Source: Burkholderia sp. lig30 (GTDB lineage Bacteria; Pseudomonadota; Gammaproteobacteria; Burkholderiales; Burkholderiaceae). From it: a stretch of DNA of 64,000 bases. The notes below the pieces were generated by a model. That model searched no databases, was not told where the DNA came from, and saw nothing but the letters and a program-made list of their open reading frames with translations. The DNA is taken from contig NZ_JGVW01000080.1 of the NCBI RefSeq assembly GCF_000687455.2, positions 62,001-126,000 on the forward strand, written 5' to 3'. The position numbers and the translations under genes are program-made. This document shows, piece by piece, positions 28,752 to 39,522 of this stretch (within the stretch, counting starts at the first letter, position 1; every line of letters starts with the position of its first letter).

Positions 28752-31187
28752 TCAGTTACGCACCGGCTTGCCGGTCTGCAACATGCCCATGATCCGTTCC
28801 TGCGTCTTCTGCGTGCCGAGCAGCTCGACGAACGCGCGGCGCTCCAGCGCGAGCAGCCACTGCTCGTCGACGAGGCTGCCGGCTTCGACGTCGCCGCCGC
28901 ACACGGCTTCGGCGATGCGGCTCGCGATCAGGTAGTCGTGGTCGCTGATGAAGCGGCCGTCACGCATGTTGACGAGCGACGCCTTGATCGTCGCGATCGC
29001 CGAGCGCCCCGCGACCGGCACGTCCTTCGCCTTCAGCGGCGCGCGGTAGCCGGCGTCGGCCAGCGCGCGTGCCGCCTTCTTCGCGGTATCGAGCAGCTCG
29101 AACACATTGAAGACGATCGTGTCGGACGGCTTCAGGTAGCCCATCGCGCGCGCATCGTGCGCGGACGCCGACACCTTCGCCATCGCCGCGTTCTCGAATG
29201 ACTTCGTGACGAACTTGAGGATGTCGGTGGTCGCGTTGGCCGCGGCCGCCGCGTCCGCCGCGCGCAGCGCCGCTTCCTTCAGCCCGCCGCCGGCCGGCAC
29301 GAGGCCGACGCCCACTTCGACGAGGCCGACGTAGCTCTCGACGTGCGCAACGCGCTTCGCGCTGTGCAGCATCAGTTCGCACCCGCCGCCGAGCGCGATG
29401 CCCGACACGGCCGCCACGACCGGCACGTTCGCGTACTTGACGCGCAGCATGCCTTCCTGGAACTTCTTCACGAACGGCTCGATGCCCGCCGCGCCGCCCA
29501 TCATGAAGGCCGGCATCGCCTCTTCGAGGTTCGCGCCCGCCGAGAACGGGCCGCCCGGCGTGCCGAGCTTCAGCGACGTCGGCTGCCAGATCACGACGCC
29601 CTTGTATTCCTGCTCCGCGAGCTCGATCGCCTGCACGAGGCCGTCGATCACGCCCGGGCCGATCGTGTTCATCTTCGACTTGAACGACACGATCACGACG
29701 TCGTCCTCGCCCGCGCGGTCGTCGACCCATGCGCGCACCGAGTCAGTCTCGAACAGCGTCTTGCCGTAGGTTTTCGGATCGGTGCCCGCTTCGCCCAGGA
29801 GCGGCGCGCGGAACACCTGCTTGCGGTAGACCGGCAGGTCCGAGCGCGGCACGAAGCGCTGCGCGGCCGGCGACCACGAGCCTTCGGCCGTGTGCACGCC
29901 GCCCATGTCGGCGACCGACCCTTCGAGCACCCATGCGGGCAGCGGCGCGTTCGCGAGTGTCTTGCCGGCGGCGATGTCTTCCTGCACCCATTCGGCGACC
30001 TGCTTCCAGCCCGCCGCCTGCCAGCCTTCGAACGGCCCTTCGTTCCAGCCGAAGCCCCAGCGGATCGCGAGATCGACGTCGCGCGCGTTGTCGGCGATCG
30101 ATTCGAGATGCACGCCGATGTAATGGAACACGTCGCGGAAGATCGACCACAGGAACTGCGCATGCGGATGGTCGGTCTCGCGCAGCAGCTTCAGGCGCTC
30201 CGCCGGCGGGCGCTTCAGGATGCGGCCCACCAGCTCGTCGGCCTTCGCGTCCGAGTCGACGTAGGTGCCGGTCTTCGCGTCGAGCACCTTGATCGCCTTG
30301 CCTTCCTTCTTGTAGAAGCCGGCGCCCGTCTTCTGGCCGAGCGCGCCCTGCTTCACCAGCCCGGCGAGCACGGCGGGCGTCTCGTAGACCGGGAAGAACG
30401 GATCGTCCGCGAGGTTGTCCTGCATCGTCTTGATCACGTGCGCCATCGTGTCGAGGCCGACCACGTCCGCAGTGCGGAACGTCGCCGACTTCGCGCGGCC
30501 GAGGCGGCTGCCCGTCAGGTCGTCGACCTCGTCGAAGCGCAGGCCGAACTTCGCGGCCTCGGCGATCACGGCGAGGATCGAGAACACGCCGACGCGGTTC
30601 GCGATGAAGTTCGGCGTGTCCTTCGCACGCACGACGCCCTTGCCGACGACGCTCGTCAGGAACGATTCGAGCTGGTCGAGGATCTCGGGGCGCGTGTGCG
30701 CGGTCGGGATCAGTTCGACGAGGTGCATGTATCGCGGCGGGTTGAAGAAGTGCACGCCGCAGAAGCGCGCCTTCAGCGCGTCGGAGAAACCGTCCGACAG
30801 CGCCGTGATCGACAGGCCCGACGTGTTGGTCGCGAAGATCGCGTTCGGTGCGATGTGCGGCGCGACCTTCTTGTACAGGTCGTGCTTCCAGTCCATCCGT
30901 TCGGCGATCGCCTCGATGACGACATCGCACTCGGCGAGCTTCCCGATGTCATCCTCGTAGTTCGCGGCTTCGAGGTATTTCGCGTCGTCCTTCACGCCGA
31001 ACGGCGCAGGCGACAGCTTCTTCAGGTTCTCGATCGCCTTCAGCGCGATCGCGTTCTTCGGGCCTTCCTTGGCCGGCAGGTCGAACAGCAGCACCGGCAC
31101 GCGCGCGTTGACGAGATGCGCGGCGATCTGCGCGCCCATCACGCCGGCGCCCAGCACGGCCACCTTGCGAATGATGAAATTGCTCAC
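28752..31187 (-). CDS. 3-hydroxyacyl-CoA dehydrogenase / enoyl-CoA hydratase, FadN-type order
   Basis: 811 residues. The NAD-binding 3-hydroxyacyl-CoA dehydrogenase domain comes first (V-A-V-L-G-A-G-V-M-G-A-Q-I-A at 9-22), followed by the 3HCDH C-terminal domain, then a crotonase domain from about residue 490 (P-G-G-P-F-S-A-G-A-N-L-E-E and A-L-G-G-G-C-E-L). This is the reverse of E. coli FadB (hydratase first) and matches B. subtilis FadN. Gene order with a thiolase and an acyl-CoA dehydrogenase also parallels fadNAE. Performs two beta-oxidation steps. Confidence 0.93.
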   Translation of the reverse strand: MSNFIIRKVAVLGAGVMGAQIAAHLVNARVPVLLFDLPAKEGPKNAIALKAIENLKKLSPAPFGVKDDAKYLEAANYEDDIGKLAECDVVIEAIAERMDWKHDLYKKVAPHIAPNAIFATNTSGLSITALSDGFSDALKARFCGVHFFNPPRYMHLVELIPTAHTRPEILDQLESFLTSVVGKGVVRAKDTPNFIANRVGVFSILAVIAEAAKFGLRFDEVDDLTGSRLGRAKSATFRTADVVGLDTMAHVIKTMQDNLADDPFFPVYETPAVLAGLVKQGALGQKTGAGFYKKEGKAIKVLDAKTGTYVDSDAKADELVGRILKRPPAERLKLLRETDHPHAQFLWSIFRDVFHYIGVHLESIADNARDVDLAIRWGFGWNEGPFEGWQAAGWKQVAEWVQEDIAAGKTLANAPLPAWVLEGSVADMGGVHTAEGSWSPAAQRFVPRSDLPVYRKQVFRAPLLGEAGTDPKTYGKTLFETDSVRAWVDDRAGEDDVVIVSFKSKMNTIGPGVIDGLVQAIELAEQEYKGVVIWQPTSLKLGTPGGPFSAGANLEEAMPAFMMGGAAGIEPFVKKFQEGMLRVKYANVPVVAAVSGIALGGGCELMLHSAKRVAHVESYVGLVEVGVGLVPAGGGLKEAALRAADAAAAANATTDILKFVTKSFENAAMAKVSASAHDARAMGYLKPSDTIVFNVFELLDTAKKAARALADAGYRAPLKAKDVPVAGRSAIATIKASLVNMRDGRFISDHDYLIASRIAEAVCGGDVEAGSLVDEQWLLALERRAFVELLGTQKTQERIMGMLQTGKPVRN

Positions 31188-31302
31188 GGGATGTCTCCGA
31201 TAGTGCCGGGCGGCGCGAGTCGTGTCGGGCGCCGCACGGCGGAGTGAGTATCAGGAACCGGACCGTCCGGACGGAACGCAGCGCGCTCCGCCCGAAACCG
31301 CG

Positions 31303-33090
31303 TCAGAACAGCGCTTCGTCGACTTCCATCAAGGTCTTCGAGCCGGCGCGCGCGGCACGGATCGTCGCCGCCGTTTCCGGCAGCAGGCGCGCGAAGTAGA
31401 AGCGCGCGGTCGCGAGCTTCGACTTGTAGAACGGGTCTCCGGACGCTTCCTTGTCGAGCGCGATGCGCGCCATGCGCGCCCAGAAGTACGAGAACACCAG
31501 ATGGCCGACGGTGCGCAGGTACGGCACGGCCGCGGCGCCGACTTCGTCCGGGTTCTGCATCGCCTTCATGCCGATTTCCATCGTCAGCTTCTGCACCTTG
31601 TCGCCGATGTCGGCGAGCGGGTTGATGAACTCGGACATTTCCGGCTTCACGCCTTCGGCCTCGACGAAGTCGCTGACGAGCTTGCCGAACTTCTTCAGCT
31701 TCGCGCCCATGTCGCCGAGCACCTTGCGGCCCAGCAGGTCGAGCGACTGGATCGAGTTCGTGCCTTCGTAGATCATGTTGATCCGCGCGTCGCGCACGTA
31801 TTGCTCCATGCCCCACTCGGAGATGAAGCCGTGGCCGCCGTAGATCTGCATCGCATGGTTCGTGCACTCGAATGCGTTGTCGGTCAGGAACGCCTTGATG
31901 ATCGGCGTCAGCAGCGCGACGAGATCGGCCGCTTCCTTGCGCACCGCTTCGTCGCCGTGCGACAGCTCCTTGTCGATCTGCAGCGCGGACCAGTACGTGA
32001 ACGCACGCGCGCCTTCCGCATAGGCCTTCTGCGTGAGCAGCATGCGGCGCACGTCCGGATGGACGATGATCGGGTCGGCCGGCTTGTCCGGCGCCTTCGG
32101 GCCGGTCAGCGAGCGCATCTGCAGGCGCTCCTTCGCGTACGTCAGCGAGTTCTGGTACGCGACTTCGGTGAGGCCGAGGCCCTGCATGCCGACGCCGAGA
32201 CGCGCGGCGTTCATCATCACGAACATCGCGTTCAGGCCCTTGTTCGGCTCGCCGACCATCCAGCCCTTCGCGTTGTCGAGGTTCATCACGCAGGTCGCGT
32301 TGCCGTGGATGCCCATCTTGTGCTCGATCGAGCCGCACTTGACGCCGTTGCGCTCGCCCGGCTCGCCCGACGCGTCCGGAATGAACTTCGGCACGATGAA
32401 CAGCGAGATCCCCTTCGTGCCCTGCGGCGCGTCCGGCAGGCGCGCGAGCACCAGATGGACGATGTTCGACGCCATGTCGTGCTCGCCGCTCGAGATGAAG
32501 ATCTTCGTGCCGGTGATCGAGTACGAGCCGTCGCCGCCCGGCTCGGCCTTCGTGCGCAGGATGCCGAGGTCGGTGCCGCAGTGCGGCTCGGTCAGGCACA
32601 TCGTGCCCGTCCATTCGCCGGACACGAGCTTCGGCAGGTAAGCCTTCTGGAGTTCCGGCGCGCCGTGCGCGTGCAGGCATTCATATGCGCCGTGCGACAG
32701 GCCCGGATACATCGTCCAGGACTGGTTCGCCGAGTTCAGCATTTCGTAGAGCGCGTTGTTGACGAACGCGGGCAGCCCCTGGCCGCCGTATTCCGGATCG
32801 CAGCCGAGCGCCGGCCAGCCGGCCTCGACGTACTGGCGATACGCCTCCTTGAAGCCCGTCGGGGTCGTCACGACGCCGTCGCCGGCGTACGTGCAGCCTT
32901 CCCGGTCGCCGATCTGGTTCAGCGGGAACAGCACCTCGGCGCAGAACTTGCCTGCCTCCTCGAGAACCTGGTTGATCGTGTCGGCGTCGAGGTCAGCATG
33001 CCGGGGCATGTGCTTGACTTCGGCTTCGACGTTCAGAAGCTCGTGCAACACGAATTGCATGTCGCGCAGCGGCGCGGCGTACTGTCCCAT
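31303..33090 (-). CDS. Acyl-CoA dehydrogenase, long FadE-like form
   Basis: 595 residues from ATG 33090, preceded by GGAGAGAG on the minus strand. FAD-dependent first step of beta-oxidation. M-C-L-T-E-P-H-C-G-T-D and G-T-K-I-F-I-S-S-G-E-H-D are the FAD/acyl-CoA segments. R-I-N-M-I-Y-E-G-T-N-S-I-Q holds the catalytic glutamate. An extra C-terminal domain (about 470-595) is typical of the ~600-residue subgroup. First structural gene of the block, after the TetR regulator gene by 56 bases. Confidence 0.93.
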   Translation of the reverse strand: MGQYAAPLRDMQFVLHELLNVEAEVKHMPRHADLDADTINQVLEEAGKFCAEVLFPLNQIGDREGCTYAGDGVVTTPTGFKEAYRQYVEAGWPALGCDPEYGGQGLPAFVNNALYEMLNSANQSWTMYPGLSHGAYECLHAHGAPELQKAYLPKLVSGEWTGTMCLTEPHCGTDLGILRTKAEPGGDGSYSITGTKIFISSGEHDMASNIVHLVLARLPDAPQGTKGISLFIVPKFIPDASGEPGERNGVKCGSIEHKMGIHGNATCVMNLDNAKGWMVGEPNKGLNAMFVMMNAARLGVGMQGLGLTEVAYQNSLTYAKERLQMRSLTGPKAPDKPADPIIVHPDVRRMLLTQKAYAEGARAFTYWSALQIDKELSHGDEAVRKEAADLVALLTPIIKAFLTDNAFECTNHAMQIYGGHGFISEWGMEQYVRDARINMIYEGTNSIQSLDLLGRKVLGDMGAKLKKFGKLVSDFVEAEGVKPEMSEFINPLADIGDKVQKLTMEIGMKAMQNPDEVGAAAVPYLRTVGHLVFSYFWARMARIALDKEASGDPFYKSKLATARFYFARLLPETAATIRAARAGSKTLMEVDEALF

Positions 33091-33146
33091 GACTCTCTCC
33101 AAATATGGCAATCGGCTCGAGCTCGCTGCGGGCGGATCATGCCCCG

Positions 33147-33746
33147 CTAACGGCTCTCGCTCTGATATGAAACGATCGTCTTCTCCAGCGCGGCCCACGT
33201 GAGGCGCACCGCATCCGGCGAATGCAGGAAGCGCGCGTCGTGATGCAGGCCGAGCGTGAAGCTGTACAACTCGAAGAGCATCAGGTCCGGATCGGTGTCC
33301 ACACGCAGATGCTTCTCGTCCATCGCCTGCGAAATGGCGCGCAGCAGCGCGGCGCGCCACGCCGACACGCTCGCGATCAACTGCTCGCGCACCGGGCTGT
33401 CCGGCCGGTCGTCGTACTCGACGGCCCCGCTGATGTAGATGCATCCGGTCGTCACCTCCTGGATGCGCTTCTCTATCCAGCGCGCCAGCATCGCCCGCAG
33501 GCGCGGCAGGCCGCGCGGCTCGCGCAGGCTCGGAAAGAACACCTCGTTCTCGAAACGATGGTGATACTCGCGGACGACTTCCACCTGCAAATCCTCGCGC
33601 GATCCGAAGTGCGCGAACACGCCGCTCTTGCTCATCTGCATCCGCTCGGCCAACAGGCCGATCGTCAGCCCTTCCAGCCCGTCACGGCTGGCGAGGTCCA
33701 AAGCAGCTTCAAGGATTGCGGCACGCGTCTGTTCGCCTTTTCGCAT
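33147..33746 (-). CDS. TetR-family regulator of the fatty-acid genes
   Basis: 199 residues. N-terminal TetR helix-turn-helix: R-A-A-I-L-E-A-A-L-D-L-A near 8-19 and G-L-L-A-E-R-M-Q-M-S-K-S-G-V-F-A-H-F-G-S near 29-48. The ligand domain is unassigned. As the first gene on the strand before acyl-CoA dehydrogenase, FadN-type enzyme and thiolase, it most likely represses them and itself and is released by acyl-CoA. That role is inferred from position only. Confidence 0.85.
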   Translation of the reverse strand: MRKGEQTRAAILEAALDLASRDGLEGLTIGLLAERMQMSKSGVFAHFGSREDLQVEVVREYHHRFENEVFFPSLREPRGLPRLRAMLARWIEKRIQEVTTGCIYISGAVEYDDRPDSPVREQLIASVSAWRAALLRAISQAMDEKHLRVDTDPDLMLFELYSFTLGLHHDARFLHSPDAVRLTWAALEKTIVSYQSESR

Positions 33747-33762
33747 AACTATTTCTGTGTAA

Positions 33763-33793
33763 CCGTTCGGGGTGATCGAATAAAATCGAACGG
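33763..33793. promoter_or_regulatory. Inverted repeat upstream of the TetR gene, possible operator
   Basis: CCGTTCG (33763-33769) and CGAACGG (33787-33793) form a perfect 7-base inverted repeat around an AT-rich 17-base centre containing TAAAAT, 17 bases before the TetR start. Such spacing fits an autoregulatory operator over the promoter. Chance occurrence cannot be excluded. Confidence 0.35.
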
Positions 33794-33850
33794 CCGTACT
33801 ATTATTGAGCGCAGCCGTCCGCGAAACAAGGAAATTATTAGAAACCGGGG

Positions 33851-33892
33851 TCTAACCGACCGTGTCTAACCGACCGTGTCTGACCGACCGTG
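33851..33892. repeat. 14-base tandem repeat, three copies
   Basis: Two identical copies of TCTAACCGACCGTG (33851-33864, 33865-33878) and a third with one change (TCTGACCGACCGTG, 33879-33892). It lies in the 218-base gap between clsB (3' end) and the TetR gene (5' end). No palindromy within the unit. Likely a simple tandem duplication. Confidence 0.9.
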
Positions 33893-33964
33893 CCGCCATT
33901 TTGCGCGATCCGGGCGCCGCCGGAACGGGGCGGCGGCTTGCCCCGCGCACGGCTCCGGGGCGCA

Positions 33965-35239
33965 CTAGTCGTAGTTGCCGACCGTCAGCACCTTCATGAC
34001 GGTGCGGTACGCCGTGTAGGCGAGCCAGTTCAGCGCGCGTTCGGCCAGCGGGCGGACCGCGTACCGCGCCGGGTCGATCTCGCGGCCGTCGTCGAACGCC
34101 GCGACGATCGCGTCGCGCAATTCGTTCGTCAGCACGTCGTGCCGCACCAGCACGACATTGGCTTCATTGTTCAGCATCAGGCTCAACGCGTCCAGATTCG
34201 ACGAGCCGACCGTCGCCCAGTTGTCGTCGATCACGGCCACCTTGCCGTGCAGCATCGTCTTGTCGTATTCGGCGATCCGCACGCCGGCGCGCAGCAGCGC
34301 GTGATAGAGGAACGGCACCGCGGTGTCGAGCGCCGCGAACTCCTTGCGACCGATCAGGATACGCACGTCGACGCCGCGCCGGGCCGCGCCCGCCAGCGCG
34401 CGGCGCAGCTTGCGCCCCGGCATGAAGTACGGATTCGCGAGCAGGATGCGCTGCCGCGCGCGGCCGATCGCGGCCAGATACGCCTTCTCGATCGCGCGCC
34501 GGTTGACGACGTTGTCGCGCGCGACGAACGCCACGCTCGGCGCGGTGACGATCCTGAGCGCGCCCGCCTTGATCCAGCGGTGGCTGCGCATCCAGCGGCG
34601 GAAAATGGCGGGGAACGCGTCGGCGCCGTGCAGCTCCGCCGCGTATTGCGCGTAGGGCTTGTGGCCGAAGCGGATGCGATGCCACTGCAGCTCGAACGCG
34701 GCGCGCACGTCCGACACGACCGGGCCGGCCATCTCGACGGTGAAATCCCAGCGCGGGAATTCGAGCGTCGTGCCGTTCTGTGCATAGTCGTCGACGATGT
34801 TGATGCCGCCGCAATACGCGTACGCGCGGTCGACGACGGCCAGCTTGCGATGCGTGCGGGAAAAGCCGAAATGGCCGAACAGCCAGGGGTTGTAGATGCG
34901 CTGCTCGATGCCCGCCGCGGCCCACGCGTCGAACAGCGGCAGGCGCGCGGTGCCGATGCCGTCGGTGATCACGCGCACCCGCACGCCGCGCCGCGCCGCG
35001 CGCAGCAGCGCGTCGGACACGCGGCGCCCCGCCGCGTCGTCGCAGAAGATGTAGGTTTCGAGCGCGACCTGCTCGCACGCGGCGTCGATCCGCGCGATCA
35101 GCGCGGCGAAGAACGCTTCGCCGCCGTGGCACAGGCGCACGGCGTTGCCCGACGTGAACGCGAGCCGCGACTCGGAGCCCCGCTCCTGCAGGAACATCTG
35201 CCGCAACTGAGCGAAGCGCCGGCGCGCGTGTGCGCTCAT
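33965..35239 (-). CDS. clsB: Cardiolipin synthase B
   Basis: 424 residues from ATG 35239, which overlaps the nudB stop (ATGA, 35236-35239). Phospholipase-D superfamily enzyme that makes cardiolipin. Two HKD motifs: H-R-K-L-A-V-V-D in the N-terminal half and H-G-K-V-A-V-I-D in the C-terminal half, each followed by G-G-I-N or G-S-S-N. No long N-terminal membrane helices, which fits ClsB rather than ClsA. Translationally coupled to nudB. Confidence 0.9.
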   Translation of the reverse strand: MSAHARRRFAQLRQMFLQERGSESRLAFTSGNAVRLCHGGEAFFAALIARIDAACEQVALETYIFCDDAAGRRVSDALLRAARRGVRVRVITDGIGTARLPLFDAWAAAGIEQRIYNPWLFGHFGFSRTHRKLAVVDRAYAYCGGINIVDDYAQNGTTLEFPRWDFTVEMAGPVVSDVRAAFELQWHRIRFGHKPYAQYAAELHGADAFPAIFRRWMRSHRWIKAGALRIVTAPSVAFVARDNVVNRRAIEKAYLAAIGRARQRILLANPYFMPGRKLRRALAGAARRGVDVRILIGRKEFAALDTAVPFLYHALLRAGVRIAEYDKTMLHGKVAVIDDNWATVGSSNLDALSLMLNNEANVVLVRHDVLTNELRDAIVAAFDDGREIDPARYAVRPLAERALNWLAYTAYRTVMKVLTVGNYD

Positions 35240-35712
35240 GCGCGACCGAGAACCGAGCGCGCGGGCAGTTGCAGGATCGCCTCGGCGTTCGACGGCGAGA
35301 AGCAGCGCGCGGCCGCTTCGAGGTAGGGCAGCCACGCATACGCGACGTGCTCGCGCGGCGCGAGCGTCACGTCGACGCGGCCCGGCACGCACAGGCCGAA
35401 CCAGTGCTCGGTGTTGCGCGTGACGCCCGGCGCATAGCGATGCAGGTACTGCGGATAGATGTTGTATTCGATCCGGTGACGCCAGTCGGCGAGCGCACCG
35501 GCCGGTATCCCGGGACTGCCGACGACGATGCCCGTCTCTTCGGCGACCTCGCGCGCGGCCGTGACGGCGAGCGGCTCGTCGAGCGCGTCCTTCGAGCCCG
35601 TGACCGATTGCCAGAACCCCGGCTGATCGGCGCGCTCGATGACCAGCACGTCGAGCGCCGGCGTATAGATCACGACAAGAACGGATTCGGGGATTTTCGG
35701 CGGCTTCGTCAT
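35236..35712 (-). CDS. nudB: Dihydroneopterin triphosphate diphosphatase (Nudix)
   Basis: 158 residues from ATG 35712; the frame remains open to 35811, but that stretch contains the aspS terminator. Removes pyrophosphate from dihydroneopterin triphosphate in folate synthesis. Nudix box: G-S-K-D-A-L-D-E then R-E-V-A-E-E-T-G, one residue longer in the first loop than the textbook G-x5-E. Q-S-V-T-G-S and the later R-N-T-E-H-W-F match NudB. In the conserved aspS-nudB-clsB order. Confidence 0.88.
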   Translation of the reverse strand: MTKPPKIPESVLVVIYTPALDVLVIERADQPGFWQSVTGSKDALDEPLAVTAAREVAEETGIVVGSPGIPAGALADWRHRIEYNIYPQYLHRYAPGVTRNTEHWFGLCVPGRVDVTLAPREHVAYAWLPYLEAAARCFSPSNAEAILQLPARSVLGRA

Positions 35713-35781
35713 CTTCGTTTCATGCTGCGCGACACCGCGCGACGCGGCGCCGCAGGTGCTGCGACTGTACCGCAAAAAACG

Positions 35782-35805
35782 AAAAAGGCGCCACGGCGCC
35801 TTTTT
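35782..35805 (-). terminator. Intrinsic terminator after aspS
   Basis: AAAAAGGCGC (35782-35791) pairs with GCGCCTTTTT (35796-35805) around a 4-base loop. It is symmetric, so it could stop transcription in both directions. It lies about 50 bases after the aspS stop and before nudB, so nudB-clsB must partly depend on readthrough or an own promoter. Confidence 0.85.
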
Positions 35806-35855
35806 CGTCACGTGATGCGCGTGTCGCCACGCGCATCATCAAGCAAACCGAAGCA

Positions 35856-37658
<1,803 letters not shown>

Positions 37659-37721
37659 GATGTTTGCTTTCGTTCGGTTTGATCAACAGGCGCCGCAGCG
37701 CGGCCCAACGGTCTGTTCACA

Positions 37722-38375
37722 TTAAAGCGGCGGCTCGACGGGACGGCGGGCGGGCGCCGCCGGAGCCGGCGCCGGGGGCGCCACGACACCCATCGAGACG
37801 ATGTACTTGAGCGCGGCATCGACCGACATGTCGAGTTCGATGACTTCGCTCTTCGGGAGCATCAGGAAGAAGCCGGACGTCGGATTCGGCGTCGTCGGCA
37901 CGTACACGCTCACGTACTCTTCCGTCAGATGATTGACCACGTCGCCGCCCGGCGTGCCGGTCAGGAACGCGATCGTATACGAGCCGCGGCGCGGATACTC
38001 GATCAGGAGCGCCTTGCGGAACGCATTGCCGCTGCTCGACAGCAGCGTGTCCGACACCTGCTTGACGCTCGTGTAGATCGGCCCGACCACCGGGATGTGA
38101 CGCACGACGACGTTCCACCAGGTGACGAGCTTCTGGCCGATGAAGTTCCGCGTCGCCAGCCCGACGATGAAGATGAATGCGAGCGTCAGCACCGCGCCGA
38201 TGCCGGGCAGGCGGAAGCCGAAGACCCGCTCCGGCTGCCACGATTCCGGCAGCAGCAGCAGTGTCTGGTCCATCGTCCCGATGATGAGGCCAAGCACCCA
38301 CAGCGTGATCGCGAGCGGGACGAGAACCAGCAGGCCGGTCAGAAACACCGATTTCAGGGTCGTCTTTTTCATCAT
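37722..38375 (-). CDS. DUF502 family membrane protein
   Basis: 217 residues. Two hydrophobic segments (about 10-33 and 58-77), then a soluble domain with H-I-P-V-V-G-P-I-Y-T-S-V-K-Q-V and G-T-P-G-G-D-V-V-N, the DUF502 signature. The C-terminal ~20 residues are Pro/Ala rich. Inner-membrane protein of unknown function. Conserved between fmdB and aspS in beta-proteobacteria. Confidence 0.9.
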   Translation of the reverse strand: MMKKTTLKSVFLTGLLVLVPLAITLWVLGLIIGTMDQTLLLLPESWQPERVFGFRLPGIGAVLTLAFIFIVGLATRNFIGQKLVTWWNVVVRHIPVVGPIYTSVKQVSDTLLSSSGNAFRKALLIEYPRRGSYTIAFLTGTPGGDVVNHLTEEYVSVYVPTTPNPTSGFFLMLPKSEVIELDMSVDAALKYIVSMGVVAPPAPAPAAPARRPVEPPL

Positions 38376-38442
38376 CTGCCGTCAAAGTGCCGCGCCGGCG
38401 CGCGGTACGGAGTGGGCGCGGCCCCTGCGGGCCGCGCGGCGG

Positions 38443-38781
38443 TCAACTGCTGCTCGTCGCGGGCTTGGCGGCCGGCGCGGCCGCAGCCGCGGGCGCGGCG
38501 CTCGCCGCGCCGTCCGTGCCGGATGCCGCCGGCGCCGCCGGTGCCGCGTCGCCCGATGCGGACGGTGTCGACGTCGACGTTGCGCTGGTGCCGCCCGCGC
38601 CGCCGCGGAAATCGGTGACATACCAGCCCGAGCCCTTCAGCTGAAAGCCGGCGGCGGTCACTTGCTTGCGGAACGTGTCCTTCCCGCATTCAGGGCATTG
38701 AGACAGCGGCGCGTCGCTCATCTTCTGGAGCACGTCCTTCGCGTAACCGCACGCTTCGCATCGATAGGCGTAGATCGGCAT
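38443..38781 (-). CDS. FmdB-family zinc-ribbon protein
   Basis: 112 residues from ATG 38781 (M-P-I-Y-A-Y-R-C-E-A-C-G). Zinc ribbon with two CxxC pairs: C-E-A-C and C-P-E-C. The second half (about 65-112) is Ala/Pro/Ser/Thr low complexity and probably disordered. FmdB was named from a formamidase regulatory gene; the actual role is unclear. Upstream of DUF502 and aspS. Confidence 0.88.
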   Translation of the reverse strand: MPIYAYRCEACGYAKDVLQKMSDAPLSQCPECGKDTFRKQVTAAGFQLKGSGWYVTDFRGGAGGTSATSTSTPSASGDAAPAAPAASGTDGAASAAPAAAAAPAAKPATSSS

Positions 38782-38877
38782 GATATTTTTCCCGCAGAAA
38801 CTAGAAACGGCTTGCAAAACCTTGAATTATAGCCGAAAGCCCGACGCTGTCCGGCAACGGCGACGACGCGCACCGTG

Positions 38878-39504
38878 TCAGCGGCGGCGCCACGTGAGCC
38901 AGCGCTCGCGCCCCGCGAACACCGGCAGCGATTCCTCGACCGGCAGATCCTCGACCAATTCGAAATACGGTGCGAGCAGCGCGTCGAGTTCCGAACGGTC
39001 GATACCGAACGGCGGCCCGGTGCGCGTCGCGCCGGTGAAAAAGTACCCGGCCAGCCAGCCGCCCGCCGGCAGCAGTTCGGCCATGCGCGCCGCGTAGTCT
39101 GCGCGCCGGTCGCGCGGCAGCGCGCACAGGAACGCGCGCTCGTATACCCACTGGACGGCGAACGGCGGCACATAGCCGAAAAAGTCCGCCTGCTCGACCA
39201 CGCCCGCGTGCTCGCCCAGTTGCGCCTGTGCCGCCGCGACCGCCTGCTCGGCAAAGTCGATCGCGCGCACCGGCCACCCGGCCTGCGCGAGCCAAAGCGC
39301 CTCGTGCGCGCTGCCGCAGCCCGGCACCAGGACCGGACACTGCGGGTGGCGCGACGCGAACGCGCGGAACTCCGCCGGCGCGCCGGCGAGATCCCACGGC
39401 GTCATGCCGCGCTCGAAGCGTTCGTTCCAGAACGACGCATCGCCCGGATCGCGTGTCGAAAAATCTGCGGCGGACGGCGGGGTCGCGCGGGTCGCATCGG
39501 TCAT
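38878..39504 (-). CDS. TPMT-family SAM-dependent methyltransferase
   Basis: 208 residues. F-W-N-E-R-F-E-R-G-M-T-P-W-D is the thiopurine-methyltransferase-type N-terminal motif. SAM motif I is V-L-V-P-G-C-G-S-A-H-E-A, and Y-E-R-A-F-L-C-A-L-P follows. Such bacterial proteins methylate thiols, selenium or tellurium compounds or halides; the substrate here is unknown. It is 18 bases after ubiB, possibly in the same transcript. Confidence 0.83.
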   Translation of the reverse strand: MTDATRATPPSAADFSTRDPGDASFWNERFERGMTPWDLAGAPAEFRAFASRHPQCPVLVPGCGSAHEALWLAQAGWPVRAIDFAEQAVAAAQAQLGEHAGVVEQADFFGYVPPFAVQWVYERAFLCALPRDRRADYAARMAELLPAGGWLAGYFFTGATRTGPPFGIDRSELDALLAPYFELVEDLPVEESLPVFAGRERWLTWRRR

Positions 39505-39522
39505 CGTGTCGTCTCCTTTCGG

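Noticed and set aside
33851-33892. CRISPR-like array
   Set aside because: The 14-base units are directly adjacent with no spacers, and no cas genes are present.
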